From: Spirodela intermedia
Lineage: Eukaryota; Streptophyta; Magnoliopsida; Alismatales; Araceae
NCBI GenBank assembly: GCA_902729315.2
Contig: LR746276.1
Coordinates: forward strand, 436,501 to 500,500
Reading direction: 5' to 3'
DNA length: 64,000 bases
The position numbers were made by a program, and so were the translations under genes. Shown in pieces: positions 10,301 through 21,632 of the stretch (position 1 is its first letter; each line of letters opens with the position of its first letter). The notes under the pieces are model-generated. The model saw nothing but the letters and a program-made list of their open reading frames with translations, did not search any database and had not been told where the DNA came from.

Positions 10301-13300
10301 CTTTATGTTTGATTCGGCACCAGGGCTCCTTGTCTAATGGTCGTAAATCCTATCCTCCCTTCGAGTATAAGACGCATGTGGACAGTGGAAGGGCTGTTTC
10401 CTCGTCAGATAATGAAAGCCAGTAAGTAACAACATCATGTTTTTTTTAAAGCATCCAAGAAGCTCATCTAGTTATATACCTTCAGTTAGCTATTTTCGAT
10501 GTAATCGTAGATGTGCAAATAACGGATTTTGGATTCCATGTTAGCAATCAGAAGCAAACACGATTTTCTGCATTATCTAGATGGTATATGGAGGGCCACA
10601 CTCACTTATTAGCACTAGACAGAATTATTCGGACAAAAATGGTTGCACAATCTTTGTACTAACCAATTTTTCGTGGTACTTTATCTCTTCAAACTTAGAA
10701 CATGGATTTGCACGAGAGTTATTGATGTAAATTACCCATTTTATTCAGTTCTGATTTCCTATTGCTGATTAGTTTGTTGTGAGTCAGTGTTATCATTACT
10801 GAAAATCTATTTAATTTAAAATTCGCTCAACATTTATAGCTGTTGAGGGGTTTTGGCAAAGATTGGCTGACTTGTCATTTGATGGAACTTCTGAAAATTT
10901 TAAAAGTTTGTTGGTTGTTACTAATTTTTCGCCAGAGCAGATTCTTTCTAACATGAAAAACTGAGACAAATGGAAGGCTACTGGTCAAACTAGTGCTCTT
11001 CAGATCCTCCTGAGACAGCCCAATTTTCAGGCTCGATCTGGACCCTTAAGTAAAGTGTTGTCTCCCCTTCACAGATTTAAGGGCACATACATATGAATAA
11101 TGTAGATCTTTAAAAGTTTTTTGAAATTCAAGGTTTGATCTTCACCATAAATGGTTCATTTGCATTTGATGTTTTACCCTTCGACAACCTGACATTAGTT
11201 TTAAGCATGACATCGAATTATGAAAAGGATCATGCAGTTTATGAAGTCAATAAATTGTACGAGAAGAAATGCGGGATCAATAAGTAGAAATTTCATCAAA
11301 ATCGAACTATGGAGTTGTGCAGGATGCTTTTTAGTAGTTCATGAGGTTTATTTTTCTTGACTTATTAACTAAAGGGTGGGGAGAGAGGGAGGGATTGAAA
11401 TGTGCGAACGAAATGCCATATTCTTTAAACTTTATGAATTCCTTTAATGGATGCAGTCAGTGGTTAATGTCTATATTTTCTTTTGTGGATAGCATGAGAG
11501 ATGGTGGTGAACCAGCCTACCAGGTGTTGAAGTGCCAGGGAATCCTCAAAGAGTATTAAGAACTGAAAAAAAGGAAAGAGCATAAAAACTAAAGAATTAA
11601 GATATTCATGGTTCAAGTTTTGTGTCAACAGGGCAATTAAAACAACAATTAAATTGACATCGTTTTTTGGCTCTGAGCAAAGTCAATTGATCCATTTTAT
11701 CTGTTCAGATAAGATGGTAACAATATAAAATAACTGGAAAATTGGGCATCCATTTTAAATTTGTCACCATTGCAATTTCAGTGTCGGGGATATTCATGCA
11801 CTTTCATTTATTTTTTTCTCAAAACTGCTACAGTGGGTCACTACGACTTTTTTGTCGAAAATGGTTAATACCTCAGTATCACGGTCAGGAGTGTGTGAAA
11901 GTGTATAAACCATGGGCTCTCATAAGAAATCTTTTGATAGCAGCGTAGTTTTTCCATCAACATTTTATAAAACATAAATTACGATCTAACAGCCCCAAAA
12001 TAACGTTCTTCTCTCTTGCAAATCTTCCCAATCTCACCCACTCGTAAGCTTGTCTGTTGTCCTTGAATCGTCGGAAGATATATCTCTTCCGTATAAAAAT
12101 GCACATGTTTCTGTTCATCCAGATACTCGAGATAGTTGGATGCAGAGTAAACCACCCGATTGTGTCGTCCATCTTCTTTGTCCAGCTCATTCCATATAAG
12201 TCAAGGATCACCAATATGACTTTTAGCACTGCCACTGTATACATTAGGTCAAGGCTTCATTTGTTCCAAATCTCCTGAAAGAAGGAGCAATGGGTAAGTG
12301 TTCCAACGTCTTCCGTTCCTCCCCCATAGAGACTGCATACATTGTGAAAATTAGGCATAAGGTAGGCATCTGATCAAAAGAATGAAATTTTCCATGTGAC
12401 GTCCTGCACATCAAGACCTTGACTTTTAAAGAAGAAGGGAATTCTAAATATAATACGCAAACTTGTGTCTAATTCATCCGTTCGAGAAAGTCCAGTGCAG
12501 TGCATTAGCAAAGTTATTTTCTCCTTTTCCAATGGCAACGGTATCTATCTTCTTCATGGCTTCCATTGGGCTTCGCTGGAAGGTTTGATAAGATCTTTAT
12601 TTTGTTGAATCTCAAATATTTAAGGGAGCCTTTCATTTTTTCCACCACCCACTGTGTTGTCATTCATGATCTAAAGTTATGGCCTTCTGCTGCTTTGAAG
12701 AAAACTTGGGATCTTTCTTTATGAGAACTACTACTTCTCTCCAACGTGCAAAGTATCTTTCAATGCCATCCCAATCTATTCTATCGTTGGTATACTTCAA
12801 TTTGAGAGGATCTATTTATACTCTGCCATGTTCAGTGCTCAAATTCAAATCTGCTTGCGTAACAAGGCTTGGTTAAAATATCTGTTTCGGAGAGCGCCTA
12901 GTTCTCCTATTTTAAGTAGCCTTTTCCCTTTTGTACATACATCACATTTGACGCAAACTTCTAATATTTGATTAACCATTGTGTAGGTACAGTCCAGAGG
13001 ATGAGGAAGAGAGTCACCGTACATTGCTACGGAGAACAACGATTGGGAATGGTATCCAAAAATTTAGCGTGGAACTTGCTTATTTTATTTTTTAACAGGA
13101 TTTTGTGTCTCTAACTATAGGTCTTGCATTGCATGATCTGCGACTGTTTGACTGGCAGGTCCTCCTGAATCAGTGCTTGACTGGACTCAAGAAGTGGACT
13201 CTGGGCTGTCAAATCAAAGTAACAGTGATCAAGTGTTTTCTAGAAAGCACTGGCGTTTAGTTAGATGCCAGAATGGCAAGTAGAAAATCATCTGGCCATT

Positions 13301-16300
13301 TTTTGTGATCATTAAATACTCCTTGTAATTTATCTGGATGATAATCCCATGTACAGTTTATTTATGATTATTTGGTATGCGGAATTTTCAGGGCTCAGAA
13401 TATTTGAAGAACTTCTTGAAGTTGATTACCTTGTATGTGAGCGCTGTCAATTTTTATCAAAAGATTTTCTTTCGTACGTGCTCAGCTGTATGATATTTGG
13501 TGATTTTCCACATTTATGTTTTTAGCCAAATTGTTGTGCAGCCTAGGAGCTGCAGTAGAGCTATGAAGGCTGTTGGTGTGGTGGAGGCCCCATGTGATTC
13601 TATATTTGAGCTTGTAATGAGCATGGATGGAACACGATTTGAGTAAGTTGTTTGATTCAACACTCTCTTCAAGTCTTATTGATTGGTCTTATGTTCCTAG
13701 TTCTTTTTCCTTTTCCGAATTTTAGGTGGGACTGTAGCTTTCAAGATGGCAGCTTGGTTGAAGAAGTAGATGGGCACACAGCAATACTTTACCAAAGGCT
13801 GCAGCTGGACTGGTTTCCCATGTAATTTGCTATCTGAGAAGAAAAGTTTTCTTTTGAAAACTGAATTTGTTTAACTGAATGATAAGTTTAACTGAATATT
13901 TTTTTTCCATTGCAACTTCATAGACTCAGATCTTAGCTTTTTGCAAAATGAATTTATTTTCTCGTGTACTTCTCTTTTCAAACTGTATCCCGTCGGTATT
14001 AACTCTGCCATCTGCCATCATTCTAGCCGTGTGTTTAGTGACGTTTATGATAGTATATACCCGAAGTATATTGGGGAAACAGCACTTTATTGAAAGATTG
14101 AAGACTAATCATCATGGTCTCTTTCTTTGCAAGCTGTTTTATTTTCTATTATTTACAAAGTTATCTCTCATATTTTTGTTTAAAAGACTGTGTCACACTG
14201 TTGATGATTTCTCCATCCATTTTATCTAGGTTCGTTTGGCCACGGGATCTTTGCTATGTGCGTTATTGGCGACGTAATGATGATGGAAGTTATGGTGAGA
14301 ATTGAACTTGATAATCTGTTGCTTTCATTTTGACACTTTACAGTTTTCTAATCAGATAATTTTCTTTTTCTGTCACGCAGTTGTGTTGTTTCGTTCCAGA
14401 GAGCATGCTAGCTGTGGGCCTCAACCAGGATGCGTGAGAGCTCATATTGAGAGTACATTCCGACCCATCCTCTTTTATTCATGCTAATCTTTTTTGATAC
14501 ATTACTTTTATTTACCTTCTGCATCATCGCTATCTTATACTATATCTCATATTTAATTCCAGGCGGCGGTTTCAACATTTCCCCCTTAAAGCCTCGTAAT
14601 GGAAGAGCTCGAACACAAGTGCAGCATCTAATGCAAATTGATTTAATGGGGTGGGGAGTCGGATATCTCCCATCATTTCAGCAGCGCTGTCTACTACAAA
14701 TGTTGAGTAGTGTCGCTGGTAGCTATCTCTCTGTTTTTCAGTGTTTACTTATAGATATGCGCTTTATAGGATTTTTTTTTTCTATTGAGTACGATACATG
14801 AGTTGAAATTTCACGTCTCTGAAAACCTGTGGCGATTCCATATTCTGCATAAGTAATCACAACGAGCAGAGATTTCTGCATTGTTACTGATGTCAACGGA
14901 CTTTCAGTGAAACCTAGATCATAACTTTCAATCTTCAACCTAGATCAGTAAAACCTAGACGGTGTGTTATTTGTGCAGCCACCATATTCTCCTCGTTTTT
15001 AATCATATTTTACCTATCCATCCGATCAAAAGCCCAAGATTTATCCTGTCGATATGAGCGGGGTAGGGAATATGCTTAGTCAAAAGCAGAAAATAAATAA
15101 AAAAGAGAAAATCAGAAAAGGCGAGGCGGACTTAGTGAAGCATACGGGAGAAAGATAAAAACGGTTACAGCATCAGGTGATCCAATCATAACTCCGACTA
15201 TCCTTGTGTAAACTAAGAACTGTCATTTGCAATGTAAGATTAGATGGAGATGTTTGTGTATTTTTTTTGACAGGTGGTTTCATGGTGTTGGATGACTATT
15301 GATCTGATTAAATTGAACCATAAAAAGTTAATGGGTGCTTTTCACTAGAAAAATGCAACTTTTTAATCATTATTGATCTTTTGTTAATACTTCAAATGAT
15401 ATCAGGTCTGCGTGAATGGTTTTCTCAAAAAGATGAACACCGTACAGTTCCAAGGATCCCAATGATGGTTGATGTGGTTTCTGATTCTGTTTCTTCTAAG
15501 ACAAATCAGAAAAGACAGGGCTTTATTCGGGCGAGTTCATCTGTCGATCGTATGCAATCTTACAGCAGAACCTCTGGCACATTAGATGAAGAATCTGATG
15601 AAGATGAGGAGTATCTGGTTCCTGAGACTGAGAAAGAGGTATTGTTGGACTTCTTTACTTGATATTTTGCATCACTGTATTGGTCATGATTCTGTTTGAT
15701 CTGAATTTATTTCTGTTTACAGGAGTTGATTGAATTTGGGGCTGAAGTGAAAAAAACAGGTTGACAACAGTTTTACAAGTCATGGCTTTTCTTAGTTGTC
15801 ACAATAAGCTCATTCTTCCAAAATAGTATTCTAATTTTGGCCGTTTAACATCTTAAGTTTTAGCGGAGGAGCTTTCAGATAAGCTTGATCTGTCTTGGTT
15901 CTCGGGCAATTTGCGTCGGGATGACAAAGACAATACTCGTGATTGCTGGAGGCTATCTGATGGAAATAACTTCAGAGTCCGCAGTAAACACTTTATATAT
16001 GATAAAACCAAGGTATTTTTTTCTTTCTAAATCAAGCATTTGAATGCTCCAAAATTGATGGTTTTGCAAGATTGTACTCTACGGTATTCATCTCACTGCT
16101 GGCTACGATGTAAACTGCAGATTCCTGCTGGAAAGCATCTAATGGATCTGGTGGCTGTAGATTGGTTCAAAGATGTGAAACGAATAGATCACGTTGCGAG
16201 GCGTCAAGGCTGTGCAGCGCAAGTGAGATCCAATAAGACGCAATTGCTATATATTATCCATTTTTGGTCTTATGTTTGTTTCTACTCAATTATACTCGAA

Positions 16301-17336
16301 TATTTTTTAAAATAATTCAACTATTTTTAGTATCTTTGTTTGGTTTTTGAAACATAAAAGAGGAATACTAGGAATTCTTAGATTAAGAGCCCCTATGCTC
16401 AAGCTAAATGGACAGACATTGAAGAGAGCAAGAGATACCACAGTTAAGTGTGCAATAATAATCACGGTTTCTTGTCTAAGATTTTGATTTTGTCGAGATT
16501 TTCGCATTTAATCCATTTTTTAATATGGGATGTGAACCTGGATCATTTGATTTCGCAACAATAAAACGTATTTTTTTTTTTAACTATCTCTTATTGAATG
16601 GTGTTATAAATGTAGCATGAAATTTTGCATGTATTTCTATATTTTTCAAGAGTACCACTGGACTCCCATCTGTTTACTAGGGCACTAGATATTCCTATCA
16701 GTTTCCAGTGGCACCACCTCTAGGCCTGCTCTGTAGATTCCTAAACACCTTGCCTTGCCTTGCCTTGCCTTCTCACAGTACCAAGATGGTGTTCAAGCAG
16801 CCGCTTAGAAGGGATGCAACCAGATTACTAACGCTAACAACATTCTGATGAATCTGTATCGTACGAAATTGTGTGTCATCTGTTTAGGAGCACCGATCAA
16901 CACCCTTTTCAGTCCTCTGGGGCAGCTCGTCCTGCTCTGTCATTCTTCTTCTTCTTCATTGCATGTTTTGTTTATATTTAAAAAACTAGTGTATTCTGTT
17001 CAACTGCCTTGTGCTATAATATTTTCAGTTTCGTTTTCCTCCTGTTTCTATTTCCAGTGCTCTCTATTCTCTTACCTTTTTCCCCATTCCCTTGGTCTTC
17101 CATGATCCATGCTATTTTTATGCATATGATTAGGGATTCTCATTTCATTTTCTCTCCTTTTTCTTGTAGGTTGCATTAGAAAGGGGGCTGTTCTCTCTCG
17201 TCGTGAACCTGCAAGTAAGCTCTCTAGCATCTTTCCTCAGCCAAGGATCAGATATACGTGCTCGTTTTCTTCCTTCCTTGTTGATATACACTAGAATCTC
17301 TGTTAGAATAGGCTTGCTGCCATGTTTGCTCCCTCT

Positions 17337-17371
<35 letters not shown>

Positions 17372-18298
17372 GATAGGTGAGGAGGTGGGCCGCGTTCATA
17401 ACTCCAGGTGTTGATCCTTCACATTCACTTGAAATGTGATCAAGTATTAACTGTGTGTGGATCCCCGGGGGAGGAGTCTTCCCGTGAAGATATAGACTCC
17501 TAGATGAAGATCCAGGATATGAGTCTTGTAGATTTTGACAGACAGCTGGGCGCCCATTTCTGAGCTCAGTTGCCGCTTTCAGGTGCCCGGCTCGACGCAC
17601 TACAGCATGGTCTTCTACTTCGTGACGAAGAGGCTGGAGCCCGGGTCCCTGCTGCAGCATTTTGTCGACGCCGACGACGAGTACCGCAACAGCAGGCTGA
17701 AGCTCATCCCATCGGTCCCCAAGGTTCTCCTCACCTGAGGAATCAATCTCCTTCGTCTGTCCAGAAGCTTTGAAGACCTTCACCTCAATTCTCCTGGTTC
17801 AATCCTCCCGCAGGGATCCTGGATCGTGCGGCAGAGCGTGGGAAGCACGCCGTGCTTGCTCGGCAAGGCCGTCGACTGTACCTACATTCGCGGATCAAAC
17901 TACTTGGAGGTGGGGAAGAGTCTTCTCTCAGATGTTGCCCAGCTCCATGGTTTCTCCTCTGAGGTGAATCTCTCTGCAGATAGACGTTGACATCGGATCA
18001 TCCACGGTGGCCAATGGGGTCCTCGGCCTCGTCTGCGGCGTGATCACGACGCTGGTCGTTGACATGGCTTTCCTCATACAGGTAACACTAACCCTACCTA
18101 CCCTGTTCCTCTTACATTTCCCAATACGGTATCGTTGCGACACGTGGCCAAAAGGGTTCTCTCTTCCCATCTCAGGCGTGCACCTTCGAGGAGCTCCCGG
18201 AGAGGCTCATCGGCGCCGTTCGGGTCTCCCATGTGGAGCTCAAGTCTGCCGTGGTTCCGGTCCTAGAGCCGCCAAATCCTTCCTCTGACCAATCATAA
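7318..18298 (+). CDS. EDR2: EDR2-like PH-START-DUF1336 lipid-binding protein
   Basis: Twenty-two exons give 744 residues: 7318-7518, 7739-7813, 9425-9478, 9946-10011, 10324-10421, 12987-13051, 13159-13275, 13392-13432, 13542-13642, 13726-13821, 14230-14294, 14381-14452, 14563-14718, 15406-15638, 15723-15759, 15864-16012, 16121-16222, 17170-17214, 17583-17723, 17814-17909, 17980-18081, 18176-18298. The PH domain is at about 20-130 (YEGWMVRYGRRKIGRSFIHM), START at about 215-405 (WPRDLCYVRYWRRNDDGSY), an acidic linker near 445-490, and DUF1336 at about 500-735 (AGKHLMDLVAVDWFKD). Arabidopsis EDR2 binds PI4P, sits at endosomes, plasma membrane and mitochondria, and restrains salicylate-dependent cell death; its length (about 724) is similar. 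Intron 7 has a GC donor. Start chosen at MASEEGDP; a second ATG two codons before the MSGATRKV stretch is possible. Exons 19-22 are GC-rich, the middle AT-rich. Confidence 0.93.
11957..12950 (-). mobile_element. LINE retrotransposon 3'-end fragment, antisense in EDR2 intron 5
   Basis: On the minus strand the frames contain a string like the end of plant LINE reverse transcriptases (GALRNRYFNQALLRKQ, near 12845-12910). Further along come a zf-RVT-like region (CSLYGGG..., THCSFFQEIW, near 12260-12340) and the usual tail with IWMNRNMCIF (near 12110). Frames are broken by stops, so it is dead. It sits inside the 2.6-kb fifth intron, opposite to the gene. Confidence 0.75.
16748..16771. repeat. (CCTTG)n microsatellite
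   Basis: Nearly five tandem CCTTG units in intron 17 of the EDR2-like gene. Confidence 0.9.
17335..17371. repeat. CT-rich microsatellite in EDR2 intron 18
   Basis: CCCT units followed by about twelve CT dinucleotides, within the intron between exons 18 and 19. Confidence 0.85.
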
Positions 18299-18324
18299 CT
18301 CGCCAACTGTACTCGATCTTCTTC

Positions 18325-18327
<3 letters not shown>

Positions 18328-18366
<39 letters not shown>
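18328..18366. repeat. (CT)n microsatellite
   Basis: About nineteen CT units some 30 bp after the EDR2-like stop codon, presumably in its 3' UTR. Confidence 0.95.
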
Positions 18367-18368
<2 letters not shown>

Positions 18369-18541
18369 CCCGCTTCACTGCATGCATTTGTATGGGGAAT
18401 TCTCGCCGATCATCGCCGCCCCAAGCTATTTATACCTCCACATCGATTCCTGTCCCAATCGAGAAAGCTTCCATTGGGCAACTGTGTTCGGAGAGAGCGC
18501 CAAGGGATACCTCAGTTGGCGGCTCTAAATCTTCTCCTTTG

Positions 18542-18546
<5 letters not shown>

Positions 18547-18583
<37 letters not shown>
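18547..18583. repeat. (CT)n microsatellite
   Basis: About eighteen CT units in the EDR2/eL13 spacer, followed near 18625-18643 by an AT-only palindrome (TTTTTAATTAATTAAAAA). Confidence 0.95.
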
Positions 18584-18584
<1 letters not shown>

Positions 18585-18859
18585 GCTAGATTGCTGGTTG
18601 GCTACGATCCAATTTGAGCTCTCTTTTTTTTAATTAATTAAAAAATCGCTGGACAAATCTTGACCTATTTTCAACCTAATTTTGACCCATTTTGGGCTAG
18701 TTGACAATCCGGAGGCCGGAGGGGGAGGGGAATAATCGGAGAAGGGAGGGTATTATAGTGATTTCTTCGTCTACGGGGTGTAATAATCTCGACCGTCCAG
18801 ATCGTCTGCGGGCTCCCGATTTCTTCCTTCGTCTTCGCGAGGGTTTTCGTCTCTCGAGC

Positions 18860-20045
18860 AGTGGGGCAGCGAGGCGGAGGCGCGGAGCGGCGGTCCTCGG
18901 CTGTGGTGAGATCTCCGGCCGGTCTTCATACGTTGTTCATCTCTCCGGCTTCCGTAGCATCTTCTTTATCGATCGGGACCGTGCCGCGTCTCGTCGCGAA
19001 GCCTTCATTATCTAGAATTCAATGCCGTTTCTGCTCCGTGGAGGATGTTTAATCGTCTCAGTTTCCTTTGACGGAGTCTGCGTGGATCTCTTGCACCGCT
19101 AGAATGGATTATTTACGGCTGTTGCTTGATCCGCGTTGAGAGCGCCTGCCCTGCTCAGGACGTGTAGGATTTTTCCGTTGCTTTTCGTTCGATTTCAACG
19201 AAATAGAGGAAGAAGAAGCCAATCTATCCCGCTGTCCGAGAAAACTGGTTACCCTTTTTAGCTGCCGCTGCTTCACTTCCTAGCGCGGAAGTTGTCCACG
19301 GCTAACTATCATCTTATAGGGTTGGTGATGGGTGGCTTATTCCCGTGAGCTCGTTGGGCTCTAGCTCTGGTCTCTGTGATAAGTGACCCACCCATTTGAA
19401 ACTTGTGCAACCATCTTGACAGGATTTCTTAGCAATTTGTACCATCTTCCCCTAACAAGTTTAAATGATTGGCCATCATATTTTGGCTCATTTCAGTACA
19501 TTTTTTGTTATTGAATAGACGGGATAAGACACACCCTGTTTGGTTATTCATCTGGTGCCGTGATTTTTTCCTGCTTCGCGTGGATTTTCTTCGGAGATTA
19601 CTGTAACTGCGAAGATGGCTTAGGGATTTCATCTTTCAAGGCTTATTTCTTCTGAGCAGCAATCCATAGTTTTTAAGTTGCTAATGCAAGATTTATTCCA
19701 TTTTGGGTTGTTAATTTCCGCTTTGATCTGTCTAGGTTTTTTTTTTATGAGTAGCAATCCGTAGTTTTTAGTTGCTAATGCAGAATTTATCCAATTTTTG
19801 TCGTTAATTTCTGGTTTGATCTTTCTAGGGTTTTTTTTATGAGCAGGAATCCATAGTTTTTAGTTGCTAGTGCAAGATTTATTCCATTTTTGTTTGTTAA
19901 TTTCATGGCAGCTTATAAATATCCAGTCCCGTTATGTTACTCTGGACACTGGTGCAGTTCGTTCTTTGCCCTTTTCTTCTTCTTCTTCTTCTTCTTCTTT
20001 CTCACTCTGATCCCTCTCCTCTTCCCCCCAGGCAAGGTAGGCACC
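18860..20045 (+). other. Putative eL13 5' UTR with leader intron
   Basis: A pyrimidine-rich segment near 18810-18860 resembles a ribosomal-protein transcription start. A donor (GCTGTG|GTGAG, about 18904) and an acceptor (CCCCCCAG, 20031) 15 bp before the ATG would define a leader intron of about 1.1 kb ending in a CTT repeat (19972-20000). Leader introns are common in plant ribosomal protein genes. The exact donor is inferred. Confidence 0.5.
19661..19905. repeat. Three-copy tandem repeat, 92-95 bp unit
   Basis: Units begin at 19661, 19756 and 19848 with AATCC(A/G)TAGTTTTTA, GTTGCTA(A/G)TGCA and ATTTAT(T)CCA(A/T)TTT. Copies differ by scattered substitutions. They fall within the inferred eL13 leader intron. 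Confidence 0.88.
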
Positions 20046-21088
20046 ATGGTTAAGCACAACAACGTCGTGCCCAATGCCCATTTCAAGAAGCACTGGCAGA
20101 ACTACGTCAAGACATGGTTCAACCAGCCAGCTCGGAAGACCAGGAGACGTGCTGGTAGGACATTTCATCGGCAGTGCATATGTTTTCGGTCAACCAGGTT
20201 CTCGTTCCAAATTTTTTTTCTAAACCTGCACCGTGACTGCTCCTGCTCGCTCTCCCATCTGCGCTGCAGCTAGACAGAAGAAAGCGGTGAAGATCTTCCC
20301 GCGCCCGACGTCAGGACCTCTGCGCCCCATCGTCCAGTGCCAGACGCTCAAGTACAACATGAAACCCAGAGCCGGAAGGGGCTTCTCTCTCGAAGAGCTC
20401 AAGGTATTTTGATAGATACTTACTAATTCCACATAATAGGAACTGATCCAGTCACCTGGTCAACGTGCCCGACGCAGGCGGCAGGGATCCCGAAGAAGCT
20501 CGCCCCCACCATTGGCATTGCTGTCGATCACCGCCGGAGGAACCGTTCCCTTGAGGGTCTCCAGGCTAATCTTCAGAGGCTGAAGACTTTTAAGGCCAAG
20601 CTTGTCATCTTCCCCAGGCACGCCGGCAAGTTCAAGGTAAACACAGCCCAACCCCGGGCCCATTGCTTAGATTTTTTGTTCATCTGTCGGGGGGTCTGAG
20701 ATCTGCCCAACCGAGGTCAACCCTGAACCCACCGATTTAATCTCCGATGCTTCTGGGTTATTTGTTCTTCCTCTCCAAAGATTCAATTTTTATGCTCTGA
20801 ATGGTACCCGGTTCATACGATCGTCGTGCCCATATAAACACCGGGCATCCTTTCCCTGTGATTCAGGCCGGCGATTCCGCGCCGGAAGAGCTGGCGACGG
20901 TCTCTCAGGTCCGAGGCGAGTTCTTGCCCATTGAGGGGGGGAAGCCCTTGGTCGAGCTTGTGAAGGTCACCGAGGAGATGAAGGCCTTCAAGGCCTACGC
21001 TAAGATCCGCGTGGAGAGGATGAACCAGCGCCAGGTCGGCGCCAGGCTGAAGAAGGCTGCGGAAGCCGAGAAGGAAGAGAAGAAGTAG
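20046..21088 (+). CDS. RPL13: 60S ribosomal protein L13 (eL13)
   Basis: Four exons, 20046-20154, 20270-20403, 20478-20636 and 20867-21088, give 207 residues beginning [17 protein letters not shown]. The sequence follows plant eL13 closely: [20 protein letters not shown], the basic [20 protein letters not shown] segment, [20 protein letters not shown], and a Lys/Glu-rich tail [11 protein letters not shown]. eL13 is a structural protein of the large cytosolic ribosomal subunit. Length equals that of other plant eL13 (about 206). All junctions keep frame with GT-AG borders. The ATG lies in the context CACCATGG. Confidence 0.97.
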
Positions 21089-21235
21089 ATGCGCACCTTC
21101 CCTTCCCTGGGTTTTATTCGTTTTCTCTCTCTAGCCCCATCGTTCTGTCTGAATTTCTCTCTTTTCTCTGATTTTTCTCCTTTTTTGGGAACCATCATCA
21201 GTTCCAGGATGTCTTTTCCAGTTCCATCGGTGGGA

Positions 21236-21370
21236 TATTGGGCTTGGCCCATAATTTTCTTTCTGATCCAGACGCATATAGGCCCATTTATCATAATATG
21301 GGCTTCGAAGCCTGGCACGGTTGGGTTTTCGGCCCATTTGGTCAGCCCGCGAGTCGAAAATGGGCTCATC
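21236..21370 (+). promoter_or_regulatory. Cluster of TGGGC/GCCCA site II motifs
   Basis: In about 135 bp there are repeated TGGGC(T/C) or (G)GCCCA motifs on both strands (TTGGGCTTGGCCCATAA, GGCCCATTT twice, ATGGGCTT, ATGGGCTC). Such clusters bind TCP factors and mark housekeeping promoters in plants. Position, 260-400 bp before the ACBP start and just past eL13, suggests it drives the acyl-CoA-binding protein gene. Confidence 0.6.
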
Positions 21371-21632
21371 GTTATCTGACGAACCACGTATTGCCACGTA
21401 TTAGCGCGCGAAAAAAATGTGAACGGGGAAAACAGGGAAGGCGGATTCCGGATCTTTTTCACCGAAGTGGTGGTATGTCCCGTAATTTTAGAAGTACGCA
21501 GGGGCTTATATGAGGCCGTGGATTAAAAAGGGCTATGCTACAGATATAATCAAGAGCAGGAGGAGGTGCTGGCTGGTGGCGTCGGAAGCACAGGAGAGAG
21601 GAAAGGGGGAGAGAGAGGAACCGCGGCGAGAG

